From: Gadus chalcogrammus
Lineage: Eukaryota > Chordata > Actinopteri > Gadiformes > Gadidae
Length of the DNA stretch: 64,000 bases
Direction: 5' to 3'
Assembly: GCF_026213295.1 (NCBI RefSeq)
Contig: NC_079418.1
Span: forward strand, 3,471,887 to 3,535,886
This document shows, one piece after another, positions 12,142 through 22,904 of this stretch; within the stretch, counting starts at the first letter, position 1, and each line of letters starts with the position of its first letter. Under the pieces are notes generated by a model. The model saw nothing but the letters and a program-made list of their open reading frames with translations, was not told the DNA's origin and made no database searches. Made by a program: the position numbers and the translations under genes.

Positions 12142-13594
12142 CGCGTCTTAATCTAAACGGAAGGAAAACACAAATTCTTCTACACACAATGAATCTGGAA
12201 AAATCTTTTCCCACTCATGTTGTTTCAGGAATTGAAGTGTCAGCATTGGACAGCGATTACTTCTCACCTCTTCCTGACACTTTCACTCAAAAGGAGATGC
12301 CAGTAACAACTAGCAACATCCCCAGGCAGCATGACTTAGCGCAATGGGCGTATTTAAGTAAAGTCAAAATCCCCTCCATTAGTTCAAAGGTAGAGCTGTT
12401 AATTGGAACTAATGCTCCAAACCTGATAGAACCATGGGAGGTTGTTAATAGCCTAAGTGGGGGCCCCTATGCAGTCAGAACACTACTGGGGTGGGTGGTA
12501 AATGGGCCACTTAGAAATGGAACTGGCAATGCAAGGAGTGTTACTGTGAATAGAATTTCAGTGGCAAGGCTGGAAGAGCTTCTGATCTCCCAGTACAATC
12601 AGGATTTTAATGAAGTTGCATCTGAGGAGAAAACTGAAATTTCCATTGAGGACAAAGGATTTTTGAAAATGGCCAACGAGGCAGTTCTGAATGATGGACA
12701 TTACAACCTGAAATTGCCCTTCAGAAAGGCGGATGTCTGTATGCCAAACAATCGCCAAATTCAAGAACAGCGCCTCCAGAGCCTAAAAAGGAAAATGAAC
12801 AAGGACGAGCACATGGCAGAGGCAGAAAGGTCAGTCATCACGTACATGCAAAGAAGAGCATTCCCTGCTGAAATTGCAACACTAGAGATGACCCCGCCTA
12901 GAGTGCACAAGGGCAGCAAGATCTGCAGGCTTGATCCTGTGCTGGACGAGGGCATTCTAAGAGTAGGTGGCCGACTGCACAAATCTGCAATGCCCGAGGA
13001 AACAAAACACCCCTGCATCTTGCCCAAAGATTCACACGTTTCCATACTGCTCTTAAGACACATCCACGAACGCTGTGGCCACAATGGCAGAAACCACATG
13101 CTGTCAGAGCTCCGGAAAAAGTACTGGATTGTAAAGGGCAACTCAGTAGCAAGGAAGGTGCTCTCAAGATGTGTCGTTTTTCGGCGTGCAAGGGCAAAAG
13201 CAGGTGAACAGAAAATGGCGCATTTGCCGCTGGAAAGAATCCTACCTGACCTCCCCCTCTTTACAAATGTCGGGTTGGACTACTTCGGCCCAATTGAAGT
13301 GAAGCGAGGAAGAACCACCATCAAAAGGTACAGAGTTATTTTTACCTGTGTGTCTAGTCGAGCTGTTCATCTTGAAGTTGCTTTTTCACTTGACACAGAC
13401 TCATGCATCCATGCTTTGAGGAGATTTGTCTGCAGGATGGGCCAAGTTAAGCACATCAGGTCCGACAATGGAACCAACCTGAGGGGTGCTGACGTGGAGC
13501 TCCATCGATGATGAAGGCCTTCAAACGCTGCTCTGCGAGGTGGAGGCAATCCTGAACAACCGTCCTCTCTCCAGTGTCCTCAGACCCACATGAC
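12138..13594 (+). pseudogene. BEL/Pao pol with deleted reverse-transcriptase core, 5' part of integrase
   Basis: A 457-residue open frame (12138-13511). It holds the region after the protease (SGIEVSALDSDYFSPLP; GGPYAVRTLLGWVVNGPL), then the RNase H/integrase linker (ILRVGGRLHKSAMP). Next come the integrase zinc region (HIHERCGHNGRNH...CVVFRR) and catalytic core motifs (GLDYFGPIEV; HIRSDNGTNL). The reverse-transcriptase core with YxDD is absent: about residue 220 joins straight to the linker, in frame. The second zinc Cys reads Phe (CVVF). After 13511 another deletion leads to an EVEAILNNRPLSSV segment before the hAT insertion. It cannot encode an active pol. Confidence 0.85.
13587..13594. 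repeat. 8-bp target duplication CACATGAC (left)
   Basis: Repeated exactly at 18138-18145. Removing the element and one copy rejoins the BEL integrase reading ...[12 protein letters not shown]. Confidence 0.95.
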
Positions 13595-14695
13595 CAGTGG
13601 CGTGCACACATAGACACTAGGTGGTGCTAACGCACCAGGACTTTTTGCCCTTTTGACTTTTTTTTTATTATTAACATTTTACTGAGGCCGGTTTTGAAAT
13701 GATCTTTTAAAAACCTAAGCGATTAAAAACGACTGAAACAATGCCCAAAAATGTGCCACGTCCCCCTTGCACAGACCAGACTCAATTCTCTTCCTTTGTC
13801 ACGTGCACTCGCGCTGGCACGCGCATGGCACCACATGCGCTTCAGTAAACAGAAGCGTCTCCAGCATAGCAGGCACGGTCGCAGACAGGCATCTTCTCCC
13901 GTGTTCCCACCAGCCAGGTAACATACAGATCAAGTAAAATCGTATAGTTTGCCCTCTAAGCCCAACGTGTAGCCTAATCATTTTATTGTGCAGTAAAATG
14001 TCTCATACAGCAACAAACAACTAAGCATTTTTAGCCGACTGGTCACCTGATAAAGTTTTACGCTGTACAGCCCAATGACAGATAACGCAAGGACGACCAT
14101 AGGCTTATTAGGCTACAAATTATTTCGGTAGAGTTTGCAATTGCAAATCTGCAAATGTGTTAGGACGAACGTTTTCTGTTGTATAGGTTTTGTCAGGCAA
14201 CATAAATTAACACATTTATTTGTGGCAGAAAAAAACGGGAAGTTCCTCATGTGAAAAATGCCCATCTGTAGGCCTATTCAATGACAACAGTTAGCAGCTA
14301 ACTCCTTCTTCTCATACTTTTTGGTCTCTTTGTTAATTGTATATTGATTTTGATTTACTAATTGCAGCACAATGCCAAGAAAAGAGAGGCTGAAAAAAGA
14401 ACGAATAAAAGAGCTACAGCAGGCAGCACAGGGAAGCAGCTCTCTGCTCTCCTGGATGAAAGGAAAGCCACACGATGGAAGGTCAGAGTCAAAGTCAGAA
14501 TCACTAACTGTTGTGTGCCTTAGTTAGGCTATATGCTATTGATCTGCTCCTTTGGGCTAATGGTTTTGAAAAGTCTTATCACATTTTATTTCTAAGTGGT
14601 TTGTACAAAATCAGCAGGCATTAAAATAGCTATTTTGTAGGCTACCATAAGTCAAGACTTCCAGTCATGTTGCTGTAATAGCCCATATTTAAACT

Positions 14696-14997
14696 CATCC
14701 TCATCCTCATCGTCATCCGCTTATCCGGGGTCGGGTCGCGGGGGGAGCAGCTCAAGCAGGGGGCCCCAGACTTCCCTTTCCCGGGCCACATTGACCAGCT
14801 CTGACGGGGGGATCCCGAGGCGTTCCCAGGCCAGTGTTGAGATATAATCTCTCCACCTAGTCCTGGGTCTTCCCCGAGGTCTCTTCCCCACTGGACGTGC
14901 CTGAAACACCTCCCAAGGAAGGCGCCCAGTGGGCATCCTTACCAGATGCCCGAACCACCTCAGCTGACTCCTTTCTAAGTAAAGGATATTTATATTT
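14696..14997 (-). mobile_element. Rex3-like (RTE) LINE, 5'-truncated fragment
   Basis: The minus strand encodes RMPTGRLPWEVFQARPVGKR, then RWRDYISTLAWERLGIPP, then LLPPRPDPG, with a tail of GATGAG-type units. It is nearly the same text as the 3' end of the Rex3-like LINE at 57679-60572. The copy is about 300 bp, is flanked by ATATTTAAACT at 14685-14695 and 14998-15008, and sits in the hAT transposase intron. Confidence 0.9.
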
Positions 14998-15039
14998 ATA
15001 TTTAAACTAATGTGGCATATTTGTTGAAGCTATCATTAT

Positions 15040-15092
15040 TATTATTATTATTATTGTGATAATGGTTATTATTAATATTATTATTATATTGT
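15040..15092. repeat. (ATT)n microsatellite
   Basis: ATT/ATA trinucleotide runs just before the acceptor of hAT exon 2. Confidence 0.8.
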
Positions 15093-15189
15093 AGCCAGCC
15101 ACAGCAGGGAAGCTCTATACCATCAACATCTACCAGGACAGGAGATGAGGAAGAGTTCAGGGAAGACACAGAGACAGAAAAGGATGAGG

Positions 15190-15520
15190 GAGAACAGCAG
15201 GATGAGGAAGAACAGGTGGATGAGGAAGAGCAGGTGGATGAGGAAGGGCAGCAGGATGAGGAAGAGCAGATGGATGAGGAAGAGCAGGTGGATGAGGAAG
15301 AGCAGGTGGATGAGGAAGAGCAGGTGGATGAGGAAGAGCAGGTGGATGAGGAAGAGCAGATGGATGAGGAAGGGCAGGTGGATGAGGAAGAGCAGGTGGA
15401 TGAGGAAGAACAGGTGGATGAGGAAGAGCAGGTGGATGAGGAAGAGCAGGTGGATGAGGAAGAGCAGATGGATGAGGAAGGGCAGGTGGATGAGGAAGAG
15501 CAGGTGGATGAAGGAAAACG
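15190..15520 (+). repeat. 18-bp coding minisatellite (DEEEQV/M hexapeptides)
   Basis: About 18 tandem copies of GATGAGGAAGAGCAGGTG-like units, in frame within hAT exon 2. They encode DEEEQV, with variants DEEEQM, DEEGQV and DEEGQQ. The repeat number is likely to vary between copies or individuals. It gives the transposase a long acidic N-terminal region that I do not recall as a standard part of this family. Confidence 0.95.
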
Positions 15521-18137
15521 GGGAGATGAGCCAGATGAAAGAAGAAGAGAGATGAGCAAGATTTTGCGACTTTGCCTTATCCAACGGATCCTTCACATGT
15601 TTCTGCGTTTAAAATCAAGGGTAATGAATACTGCTGCAGTCGGGGCCCATGCCAGCCAGATATACCATACCCAAAAAATACAGAGGGGAGATCATTCCAG
15701 AAGCAGTGGTCTTCAGGGAATGTGTGGCTGGAATACTCCCCTGCTGGTAATTCCATGCATTGTTTTAGCTGTCAGCTTTTCCTCTCTGAGGAAAAATACA
15801 AAAGTAACAGCCTGGACAACTGATGGCATCAGAAAGTGGGGCACTGCTCTTGAAAAAATCAAGCAACACTCCATCACAGAGATGCACATGATTCGTTCGT
15901 GGTCGTTCATGGTTCGATGGACCAACTTCCAAAAAAAGCTCCTCCAGTCTGCATTTGATGTTTCAGATGTAAAGGGGGTGGAAGTTAGAGAGCGAGAGAG
16001 GCAGGCAAATAGGGAAATCCTGACCAGATTGATTGACCTCACAGTGTATCTTGCACGTCAGGGACAAGCATTCAGAGGGCATAATGAGAGTGAGTCCAGT
16101 GACAACCGTGGCAATTTCCGTGAATTGGTGAATGTGTTTTCTCGATATGACAGTGTCCTGAAAATGCATTTGGAAAAGGTTTCCAAAGCTAAAGACACCA
16201 AGACTAGGCCCCAGGTGTCACTGCTTTCCAACAGATGCCAAAATGACATCATTGCAGCACTAGCCACTTACATCAGAAGGGAGATAAACCACGAAATAAA
16301 AAAGGCTGAAATGTTTTCCATCCTCCTTGATGAAACCTCTGATGTCTCACACAAAGAGCAAGTGTCATTTGTTGTGCGATATTTGCATGACATGACAATC
16401 AAGGAGCGGTTTATTGAAGTCTGCAACGTAGACTCCACTACAGGCCAGGAGCTGGAGAACACTGTGTTGTCCCTTCTCCAGAAGAATGGCCTAGAGCTGA
16501 GCAAAATGTATGGCCAAGGCTATGATGGAGCAGCCAACATGAGTGGCATGTACAAAGGCCTACAAGCGAGGATTCGTGCACATAATGATAAGGCGCTCTA
16601 TGTGCACTGCAAAGCCCACTGCCTCAATCTGGTACTGGTGGAAGCAGCAAAATCCAGCAAACATTTTGTGACCTTCTTCAACCTGGTGGAGAAATTGTAT
16701 GCTTTTTGCACAGGCTCCCCAAAGCACCATGCTGCCCTAGTCAGATTTCAGGAGTCCTTGTTTCCTGGACAGCGTGTCTTGGCACTTCAGCAGCTGTCAG
16801 ATACCAGATGGGCTTGCAGGGAAAAAGCCCTGAAGGCACTTCAGAAAAATCTGAAAGCTGTTCTGATGCTCCTGGATGACATCACTGAAAGTGACCCACC
16901 AAACCTGGCCAGAGGTGATGCGCAGATGTACAGGAATGCCATCAACTTCCTGTTCATTCTGTGCATGGAGATCACAACCCCAGTGTTTGAAGTCACTGCT
17001 ATGGCATCAGATTCCCTCCAGAAAGAGGGATTGGACCATTCCACAGCCCACAAGGTCATTGATGGTGTTCTTCACACATTGAGCTCCATGAGGTCTGAGG
17101 AGAAATTTGGAGAAATATTTGGATGTGCAACAGAAAAGGCAGAGAGTTTCAATATTCCAGTACCTACTGTGGTGCCTGGTCAGGAGAGGAAACGAAAAGT
17201 GCCAGTGCGTTACCAACACAACCCAACAGTGTCTCAAGTAGGAGCTCAGTTTGAGTCAGTGGAGGCATATTTCAGGAGTAGCGTGTACTTCACCTTCCTG
17301 GATATTATGACTGAGGAGATGAACAGGAGATTCAAAGGGGAGAACACTGGAAGCCCTACATCAAGAATCATTCAGTCATTCCAGCCCTTAACTGTACATG
17401 CTAACTGGGTAGGCACACCAAACACAGAAGCCACAGAAGCGGTGCACATTCTCTGTGAGTTCTATGGAGAAGATGAGGAGCAGCTTAAGACAGAACTAAA
17501 GGTCTTCCACTCCAGCTTCACTTCAAAGAACCTACAAGAGATATTTGCAATACTGAGGGAAAACAATGGCCAGCTGATCTTTCCTGCCTTTGTCAAAATG
17601 ATCCAAATATATGCAACATTACCAGTGACGACTGCTTCAGTTGAAAGATCATTTTCCAAGCTGAAAATCATAAAAACGAAACTAAGAAGCCTGTGTGGAG
17701 AGGAAAGGCTCTCTGACCTTCTCTTGCTTGCCATTGAAAGAGACATTGAGGTAAACCACAGTGAGGTCATCAACATCTTTAAAGACATGGCACCAAGAAG
17801 GATGCTGCTTTAAAGCAGTACGCAGCAAGAAGTGGAGGGTAAACAGAAGACAGTGGAGGGCAAAGTGAAGTTTATCTACTTCGCCGAGATGTCTAGAGTT
17901 CATCTTGGGACTTAACAATGACTGTATATAGTTAATATAGGATGTGGATTTTATCTGTTGGTGGTGTGACTTTTTTCTATAGGAAACTCACGTGTAGAGA
18001 ATGATACAAATAAAAGTAAAATTTCATTCAACATGTGCGTGTAACTTTTTTATAATAAGGTGTTCCACGTGCGCTAAAAAGTGCCCTTCCCTTCCCCCCT
18101 GAGCACCTGCCCCCCAAAATGTCTGTGCACGCCACTG

Positions 18138-18545
18138 CACATGACCTTGAGCCACTGACTCCAAATCACATCCTCCTGTTGAAAACCCAGCCAATCCTAC
18201 CCCCTGGAACCTTCCTGAAGTACGACCTCTATGCCAGGCGCCGCTGGAAACAGGTCCAGTACATGGCTGATCTATTCTGGCACAGGTGGACTAAAGAATA
18301 TCTTCTACTGCTTCAGGAGAGACAGAAATGGAATGCAGTAAAGAAGAATCTGAACGTCGGAGACATTGTCCTGGTCGTTGAACCCACCGCTCCACGAGGG
18401 TCCTGGCCATTAGGAATGCTGAGTGCTGGAGACCAAACCTGATGCAAGGGGTCTGGTGCGGTCAGTGAAGCTCCAGACACAGACTTCAGTCCTTGAGAGG
18501 CCCATTACCAAACTGTGCACAATCCTTGAAGCTGAAGAGTGACCA
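18138..18545 (+). pseudogene. BEL/Pao integrase C-terminal domain (after hAT insertion)
   Basis: Continues the integrase: [14 protein letters not shown], then [20 protein letters not shown], then [13 protein letters not shown], then [20 protein letters not shown]. This is the C-terminal block typical of BEL/Pao integrases (RRRW..VQ.LA..FW.RW..EYL..L). Downstream, after a frameshift near 18425, VRSVKLQTQTSVLERPITKL leads to a stop at about 18542. It belongs to the pol remnant ending at 13594. Confidence 0.9.
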
Positions 18546-18745
18546 GGGTTCCTGATCACCTTTCAAAGGAATGTAATGTATATATGTTTTCACACCTTCT
18601 GAAAAAAACACAAGAAAAAAACATTATGCATTACATATACCTAAAAGCATGAAGTGCTTATTTACTTCAACGATAATTGCCCCTCTTATGGCTCCTTTAT
18701 TATTAATTTGAGTAATTGGTTCTATAGAGAACAATTAGGGGCCGG

Positions 18746-19062
18746 TGTGTAGGAGCCGCATTTAAGTTTTTTATGTTTTGAGTGATGTCACTAATTTCTC
18801 CTTCTTTCCCACCTGTGGTGAGTGCACACCTGCGACAGGTGCTGATGGTGCACCCTTTAAATAGGTGTCGGAAGTCCATGACATGGAGAAGGCTGGCAAG
18901 CAGATACATTTATTGACCGTCTGTTTGTGAACTGTGCAACTTGATATATAGACTGCTTTGCATCCTTAATTTGTTATATTTTATTTACAATAAATGACGG
19001 CCAAATGACGGCCTTGGACAGTCAAACTCACTCTTCTTTGGACACAAACTGCGCGTCAAACA
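18746..19062 (+). mobile_element. BEL/Pao 3' LTR with PPT
   Basis: A purine-rich AATTAGGGGCCGG (18732-18745) precedes TGTGTAGGAGCC, and the sequence ends near 19062 in ...GTCAAACA. It contains a TTTAAATA box-like motif near 18856 and AATAAA near 18990. The 3' boundary is approximate because no 5' LTR or target duplication is available for comparison. Confidence 0.6.
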
Positions 19063-19164
19063 ATGCCATCACCAGCTTTCTCCGTGTGGCAAAAGGACAA
19101 GAAACTTGTGATCTTGGGGTTATAGGAAAAACCCAACCACGTTTTTTTCGCCATTACAGGCGGA

Positions 19165-19290
19165 GTCAACCCTTCAGGGCGACAGCCAGCTGGTCAGGAG
19201 CAGTCAAGGTGAGGCGTCTCGCTCAGGGACACCTCGAAACTCAGCTAGGAGGAGCCGGGGATCGAACCAGCAACCTTAGAGACTGTTACA
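19165..19290 (-). mobile_element. tRNA-derived SINE fragment
   Basis: The reverse complement reads AAGGTTGCTGGTTCGATCCC (B-box-like), then CGGCTCCTCC, then GAGCGAGACGCCTCACC. It is the same family as the copy at 20953-21176 but lacks both ends. Confidence 0.75.
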
Positions 19291-19471
19291 AAAATCAAAC
19301 ATACAAGTAATAAAAACTTAAATAAACTTAGTATTTTTTTTTATAAAGGGCTTAACAGCAAGGATAAAATAAAGATAAATTAAAGATAAAATAACTTGAT
19401 ATAGATAATGTAATGTGTGTCGCAAATTATCGCAATTAAGTTAAGACTGAGAAAGTTAAGTCAAACTACCT

Positions 19472-19473
<2 letters not shown>

Positions 19474-19513
<40 letters not shown>
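19474..19513. repeat. (CA)n microsatellite
   Basis: About 20 CA units with a CG interruption. Confidence 0.95.
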
Positions 19514-19515
<2 letters not shown>

Positions 19516-19670
19516 GCACACACATGCACAAACAGAACAACTTATAATTAATCTTGAGATCACAAAGAGTACTTTCAGAACAAATGAATAGTGTGATTGG
19601 AGGCAAAAAACACACCAAAAAAGTGTGTCTCGTTCACAAACCCAATCACAACCGGATTGTCAGTCTGTTT

Positions 19671-19672
<2 letters not shown>

Positions 19673-19748
<76 letters not shown>
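19673..19748. repeat. (GT)n microsatellite
   Basis: About 38 uninterrupted GT units. Confidence 0.95.
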
Positions 19749-19749
<1 letters not shown>

Positions 19750-19751
<2 letters not shown>

Positions 19752-20950
19752 AGCCATTTCGCTGCTTTTTACTTTTAGCAGAATTTATATTCTTGTTTTG
19801 AAGTATGAAAAGTGTTGATGATGAAATGATTTTGTATTATTATCTTATTTGTATTTTGTATAATATTTCGCGTTTGTAGAAGTCATGGCTGACGTCACAG
19901 GCAAAGGTCATAAAGTAAAGGTCAGCCAAATGTTTGGGGTTGGCCGATGGATCATCCACGCTTCACATTATTCATCGCCGGAAGAACCTTGGCTCGAAAT
20001 AGACACCAGTGTGTGTGTGTGCGCCGTGGTAATGTGGCGTGTGAATAACATTTATTTGACAGGTACGTATTAGGCTGTCATTGCTCCAATGGACACAAGG
20101 AAGTGAGAAAGCAAACGCCTCGATAGCTGCCAGCGATTAGCGTGCGGTTAGAGGCTAACTCACACACTTCCTGTTCACAGACAGACACACGCAGACATAT
20201 AGACACACATGCACACTGACACACAATTACACACACACACACGCATGCACACACGCACACACTGAAGCACACACACACACATTGAATCACACAGACACAC
20301 ACAGATGGATACACACTGACTTGAGAGGAGCACGATAGGCGCACACATGTACACTTCGACGTACGACAAAGTGTGTAAATTGGACTATTGACACACACAC
20401 ACACGCACGCACACACACACAGGAGAGGGCCAGAGTCTATCTCATCCATCTTTGGCAGAAACTCAAGATAATAAAACAGACACAATAGACACTTAAATTA
20501 TAGATGTGGGTATGTAATTAATGTATAACACACTGACACACAAACTGACACACACCAACACAGATACACACACACACACTGTTCTGTATCCTGCTTTCTA
20601 TGAAAATAAAATAAGATGTAAATTACACCTAGCCATCTCGCGACCTCAGAGTGTTGTCTGACAATCACACACACACACACACTCTCATACACACACACAC
20701 ACACACAGGCAAACACTCATAGCACAGATCTGCGCAAAACACACCCACTCACCCACACTTATTTAAATTTAGGATGTATTTGAGTAGCGCAAATAAAAAG
20801 TAAACGTTAACGTGATATCAGATTAGATTTGAACGAAAGTGGTCATATTTCACCGCTGGTTAAGACCTCATTTCCCATGAGCCCTTGCTACAACTCTGAC
20901 TTCTTGGTTGTGAGAGCGAGAGAGAGATAGAGAAAGAATCTCCTGTGTCA
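19750..20950. other. Spacer with many short CA/TG tracts
   Basis: CA-rich from 20160 to 20425 and from 20560 to 20710. No conserved coding sequence; the cysteine/valine-rich minus-strand ORF at 20078-20485 is a translation of the repeats. Confidence 0.6.
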
Positions 20951-20952
20951 TG

Positions 20953-21176
20953 TGGGGCGGCAGTAGCTCAGGAGGTAGAGCAGGTCGACTGCTAACCTGA
21001 AGGTTGCTAGTTGGATCCCCGGCTCCTCCTATCTGATTGTCGAGGTGTCCCTGAGCGAGACGCCTCACCCTGACTGCTCCTGACGAGCTGGCTGTCGCCC
21101 TGAGGGATCAAATCCGGTGTTGGTGTGTGAATGTGTGTATGAATGGTTGGAAGTCACTTTGGATAAAATTCTAAGC
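20953..21176 (+). mobile_element. tRNA-derived SINE
   Basis: Begins GGGGCGGCAGTAGCTCAGGA, an A-box-like tRNA head, followed by a B-box-like GGTTGCTAGTTGGATCCC. The body has GTCCCTGAGCGAGACGCCTC, and the end (TGTGAATGTGTGTATGAATG, then CACTTTGGATAAAA) is typical of fish tRNA-SINE tails. The flanks share CCTGTG..ATG, an imperfect candidate duplication. It is not a functional tRNA gene: no cloverleaf closes, and the tRNA-like part continues into the SINE body. Confidence 0.85.
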
Positions 21177-21555
21177 AAAAACCTGTGATGAGTGTGTTTG
21201 TGTCTTGGTGCCGCTGTTCAGGTGGAAGTGATCCTTGGCTTTCCGACGCCACCCAGTGAACCGATACAGGCCTGCAGTTGGATGCAGATCTCCCAGTTGC
21301 CTAGGGGATGGACAGACGGACGTACGGCCTAGGCAAATACACGCAGACATTTGCATTGTGCATCGACGGCAGACGCACAACACGCACACAATGAATACAC
21401 ACACTGTTGTCTTGTTGGAGTAAGTGATACCCCTCCTGACATTTACCTATGAAGTAATATGCAGTAAAAACAACCGATATTATGTACAGCGTGTGTGTGT
21501 GTGTGTGTTTGTGTGTATGTTGGTTGCGGGATGGGTGTTTTTGAGTGTGTGTGTG
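21177..21555. other. Unannotated spacer
   Basis: No gene recognised; short TG tracts at 21490-21520 and 21544-21558 abut the Gypsy LTR. Confidence 0.4.
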
Positions 21556-21807
21556 TGTTACGGACCCTCTTTATTTTGTAAAGGTTGTTCTAGCACCCCC
21601 TGCTGGTGCTATTATGTTCTGTCAACACAAAGATTTGCGGTTGGCCTTGCCATCTCCTCCTTTTTCTGTCTCCTGCCCGAGACCATAATTGTTCGGCATT
21701 TGCCGTAAAAGTCGACTTCATGCGTGAACCTGAATAAAACCCCCATTTTTTGCAGCTATTCTCGTGTCTGTCTATTCATGCCTGTGCCTAGAGAACGGGC
21801 CATAACA
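21556..21807 (+). mobile_element. 5' LTR of a Ty3/Gypsy (Gmr1-like) element
   Basis: Starts TGTTACGGACCCTC and ends ...GGGCCATAACA, about 252 bp. It holds AATAAA at 21733-21738 and is followed after a short leader by a gag gene of matching orientation. I did not find a matching 3' LTR. The boundaries are by eye. Confidence 0.6.
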
Positions 21808-22061
21808 TGAATTGATTGAGTTCCCGTAGGATGACAGTTTTTTTTTTTTTTCAATAGTTTTTCGGGCAATATCTGAGGAGGGGGTCAGTGGAAGACCTCG
21901 AGCTCAGTACCAGAAGATAGGTGAGGCATAGAGTTTTCAGTTTAGGGAGGAGTAAACTCTGCTGATTCAGTTAAGTGCCCGCGGGCAAGAACTTGCCTCC
22001 CAGGTTGCCATGGCTAGGCTAAAGTTAGCGACCGAACAGGAGGGTATCGAAATTCTAATTG

Positions 22062-22523
22062 CCGGGAATTCGACGTTGCTAAAAATATAAGACTCTTCCC
22101 GCCGTTCAATGAACGGGTTGTGGATTGCTATTTTGTCCATTTCGAACGGGTCGGGGCTACTCTATGTTGGCCTAGATCTGTTTGGCCGCTCCTCCTCCAG
22201 TGTGTGCTGGTGGGGAAGGACCAACAGGTCTATTCGTCTTTATCATTAGAGCAGAGTGCAGATTACGATGGGGTTAAGAGTATGATCTTGCGCGCATTTG
22301 AGCTTGTGCCAGAAGCCTATCGGGTGTGTTTTTGTCACTTGCGCAAAACCGATAGACACACCTTTGTTGAATTCGTCAGAGGGAAAAAGGCACTTTTTAC
22401 CCGTTGGTGCGCTGCACAAAATGTCACAGATTATGCGCAACTCTGTCAGTCGGTTTTATTTGAGGAGTTTAATGAATTTCTTCCCAATGCCGGGGCAATT
22501 GAGATAAGTCATCGGCTGACTTA
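22062..22523 (+). pseudogene. Gypsy gag, SCAN-like
   Basis: Reads NIRLFPPFNERVVDCYFVHF, then WPLLLQCVLVGKDQQVYSSL, then SADYDGVKSMILRAFELVPE, ending VTDYAQLCQSVLFEEFNEFL. It resembles the gag N-terminal half of Gmr1-like Ty3/Gypsy elements, the group considered ancestral to vertebrate SCAN domains. The frame ends at 22523, where unrelated hAT-end sequence follows, so the rest of gag and the protease are missing. Confidence 0.75.
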
Positions 22524-22659
22524 AAATGCTAGAGTTTCCGTTTCAAGAGAGAAATTCATTGAGTCACAAATGGAGGATGGACCCTCACTTCGCTCGTTAC
22601 ATCGGCTTGTCCTTCCATCGACATTCCGTCCTTACATGTAAGCTAACAGATATAGATAT

Positions 22660-22904
22660 TCGATATTCAAAAAAATCAAAGAAAAAAAAAAATCAGCCAG
22701 ATATTATGTGTGGCGGCCCAGTTATGGCCCGCGGGCGTCCAGGTGCCGACCCCTGTCGTAGACAAACCAGAAAGGGGGCACAATGTTCAAAATACCGGAA
22801 AAAAATAATTGGAATTATGAACATTCAACTGAACTAGTTCATTTCAAAATTTGTGAACTGAACTTTGAACTAGTTCACGTAGAAAGTGAACTTTCCAAAC
22901 ACTG
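22660..22904. mobile_element. Two hAT terminal fragments inside the Gypsy copy
   Basis: One segment ends AGGTGCCGACCCCTG at 22755, like the 3' ends of Charlie-type hATs (CAGGGGTCGGCACCT). A second ends CTTTCCAAACACTG at 22904, with TGAACTAGTTCA-like words inside. No matching opposite ends or duplications were identified, so these look like eroded, non-autonomous copies. Confidence 0.45.

Larger units (their letters stand above)
14372..17813 (+). pseudogene. hAT transposase (TTF zinc finger, catalytic core, dimerisation domain)
   Basis: Exon 1 (14372-14481) starts MPRKERLKKERIKELQQAA and ends at a GT donor. Exon 2 (15095-17813) follows an AG acceptor, and the join is in phase. Exon 2 opens with an acidic DEEEQV repeat array. 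Next is a TTF-type finger (GNEYCCSRGPC; WLEYSPAGNSMHCFSCQLF), followed by the catalytic core (SILLDETSDVSHKEQVSFVV; GQGYDGAANMSGMYKGLQA; VHCKAHCLNLVLVEA). It ends in the dimerisation domain (LPVTTASVERSFSKLKIIKT; LLLLAIERDIEV), with a stop at 17813. The finger is read in another frame than its flanks (shifts near 15525-15560 and 15820), so the continuous 865-codon frame does not translate it. The transposase is therefore probably disabled, though the remaining core is open. Confidence 0.88.
13595..18137 (+). mobile_element. hAT DNA transposon (4,543 bp), ZMYM/TTF-finger type
   Basis: The termini are perfect 14-bp inverted repeats (CAGTGGCGTGCACA at 13595 and its complement ending at 18137), flanked by the 8-bp duplication CACATGAC. 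An 8-bp duplication and CAG-type ends are standard for hAT. Inside is one transposase gene on the plus strand with a short first exon and a long second exon. The element landed in the integrase of a BEL/Pao copy, so it is younger than that copy. Its intron later received a Rex3 fragment. A related non-autonomous element with CAGTGGCG ends lies at 28150-29353. Confidence 0.97.
10560..19062 (+). mobile_element. BEL/Pao LTR retrotransposon, 5'-truncated and interrupted
   Basis: Order seen: gag with zinc knuckles, LDPGSS protease site, pol remnant, split integrase, then PPT and 3' LTR. A hAT transposon (13595-18137) sits inside the integrase. The BEL part is therefore 10560-13594 plus 18138-19062, about 4 kb, against roughly 6-7 kb for intact relatives. 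The copy lacks a 5' LTR and most of the reverse transcriptase, and has several stops and frameshifts. Confidence 0.85.

Noticed and set aside
14721..14936. Separate small protein gene on the minus strand
   Set aside because: It is the 3' end of Rex3-like ORF2, matching the end of the copy at 57679-60572.
15216..17813. The 865-codon ORF as a host acidic-repeat gene
   Set aside because: It lies within exact hAT termini and 8-bp duplications, and its core and C-terminus are hAT transposase.
20953..21030. tRNA gene
   Set aside because: A/B-box-like words are present, but the sequence continues into a SINE body and a second truncated copy exists at 19165.
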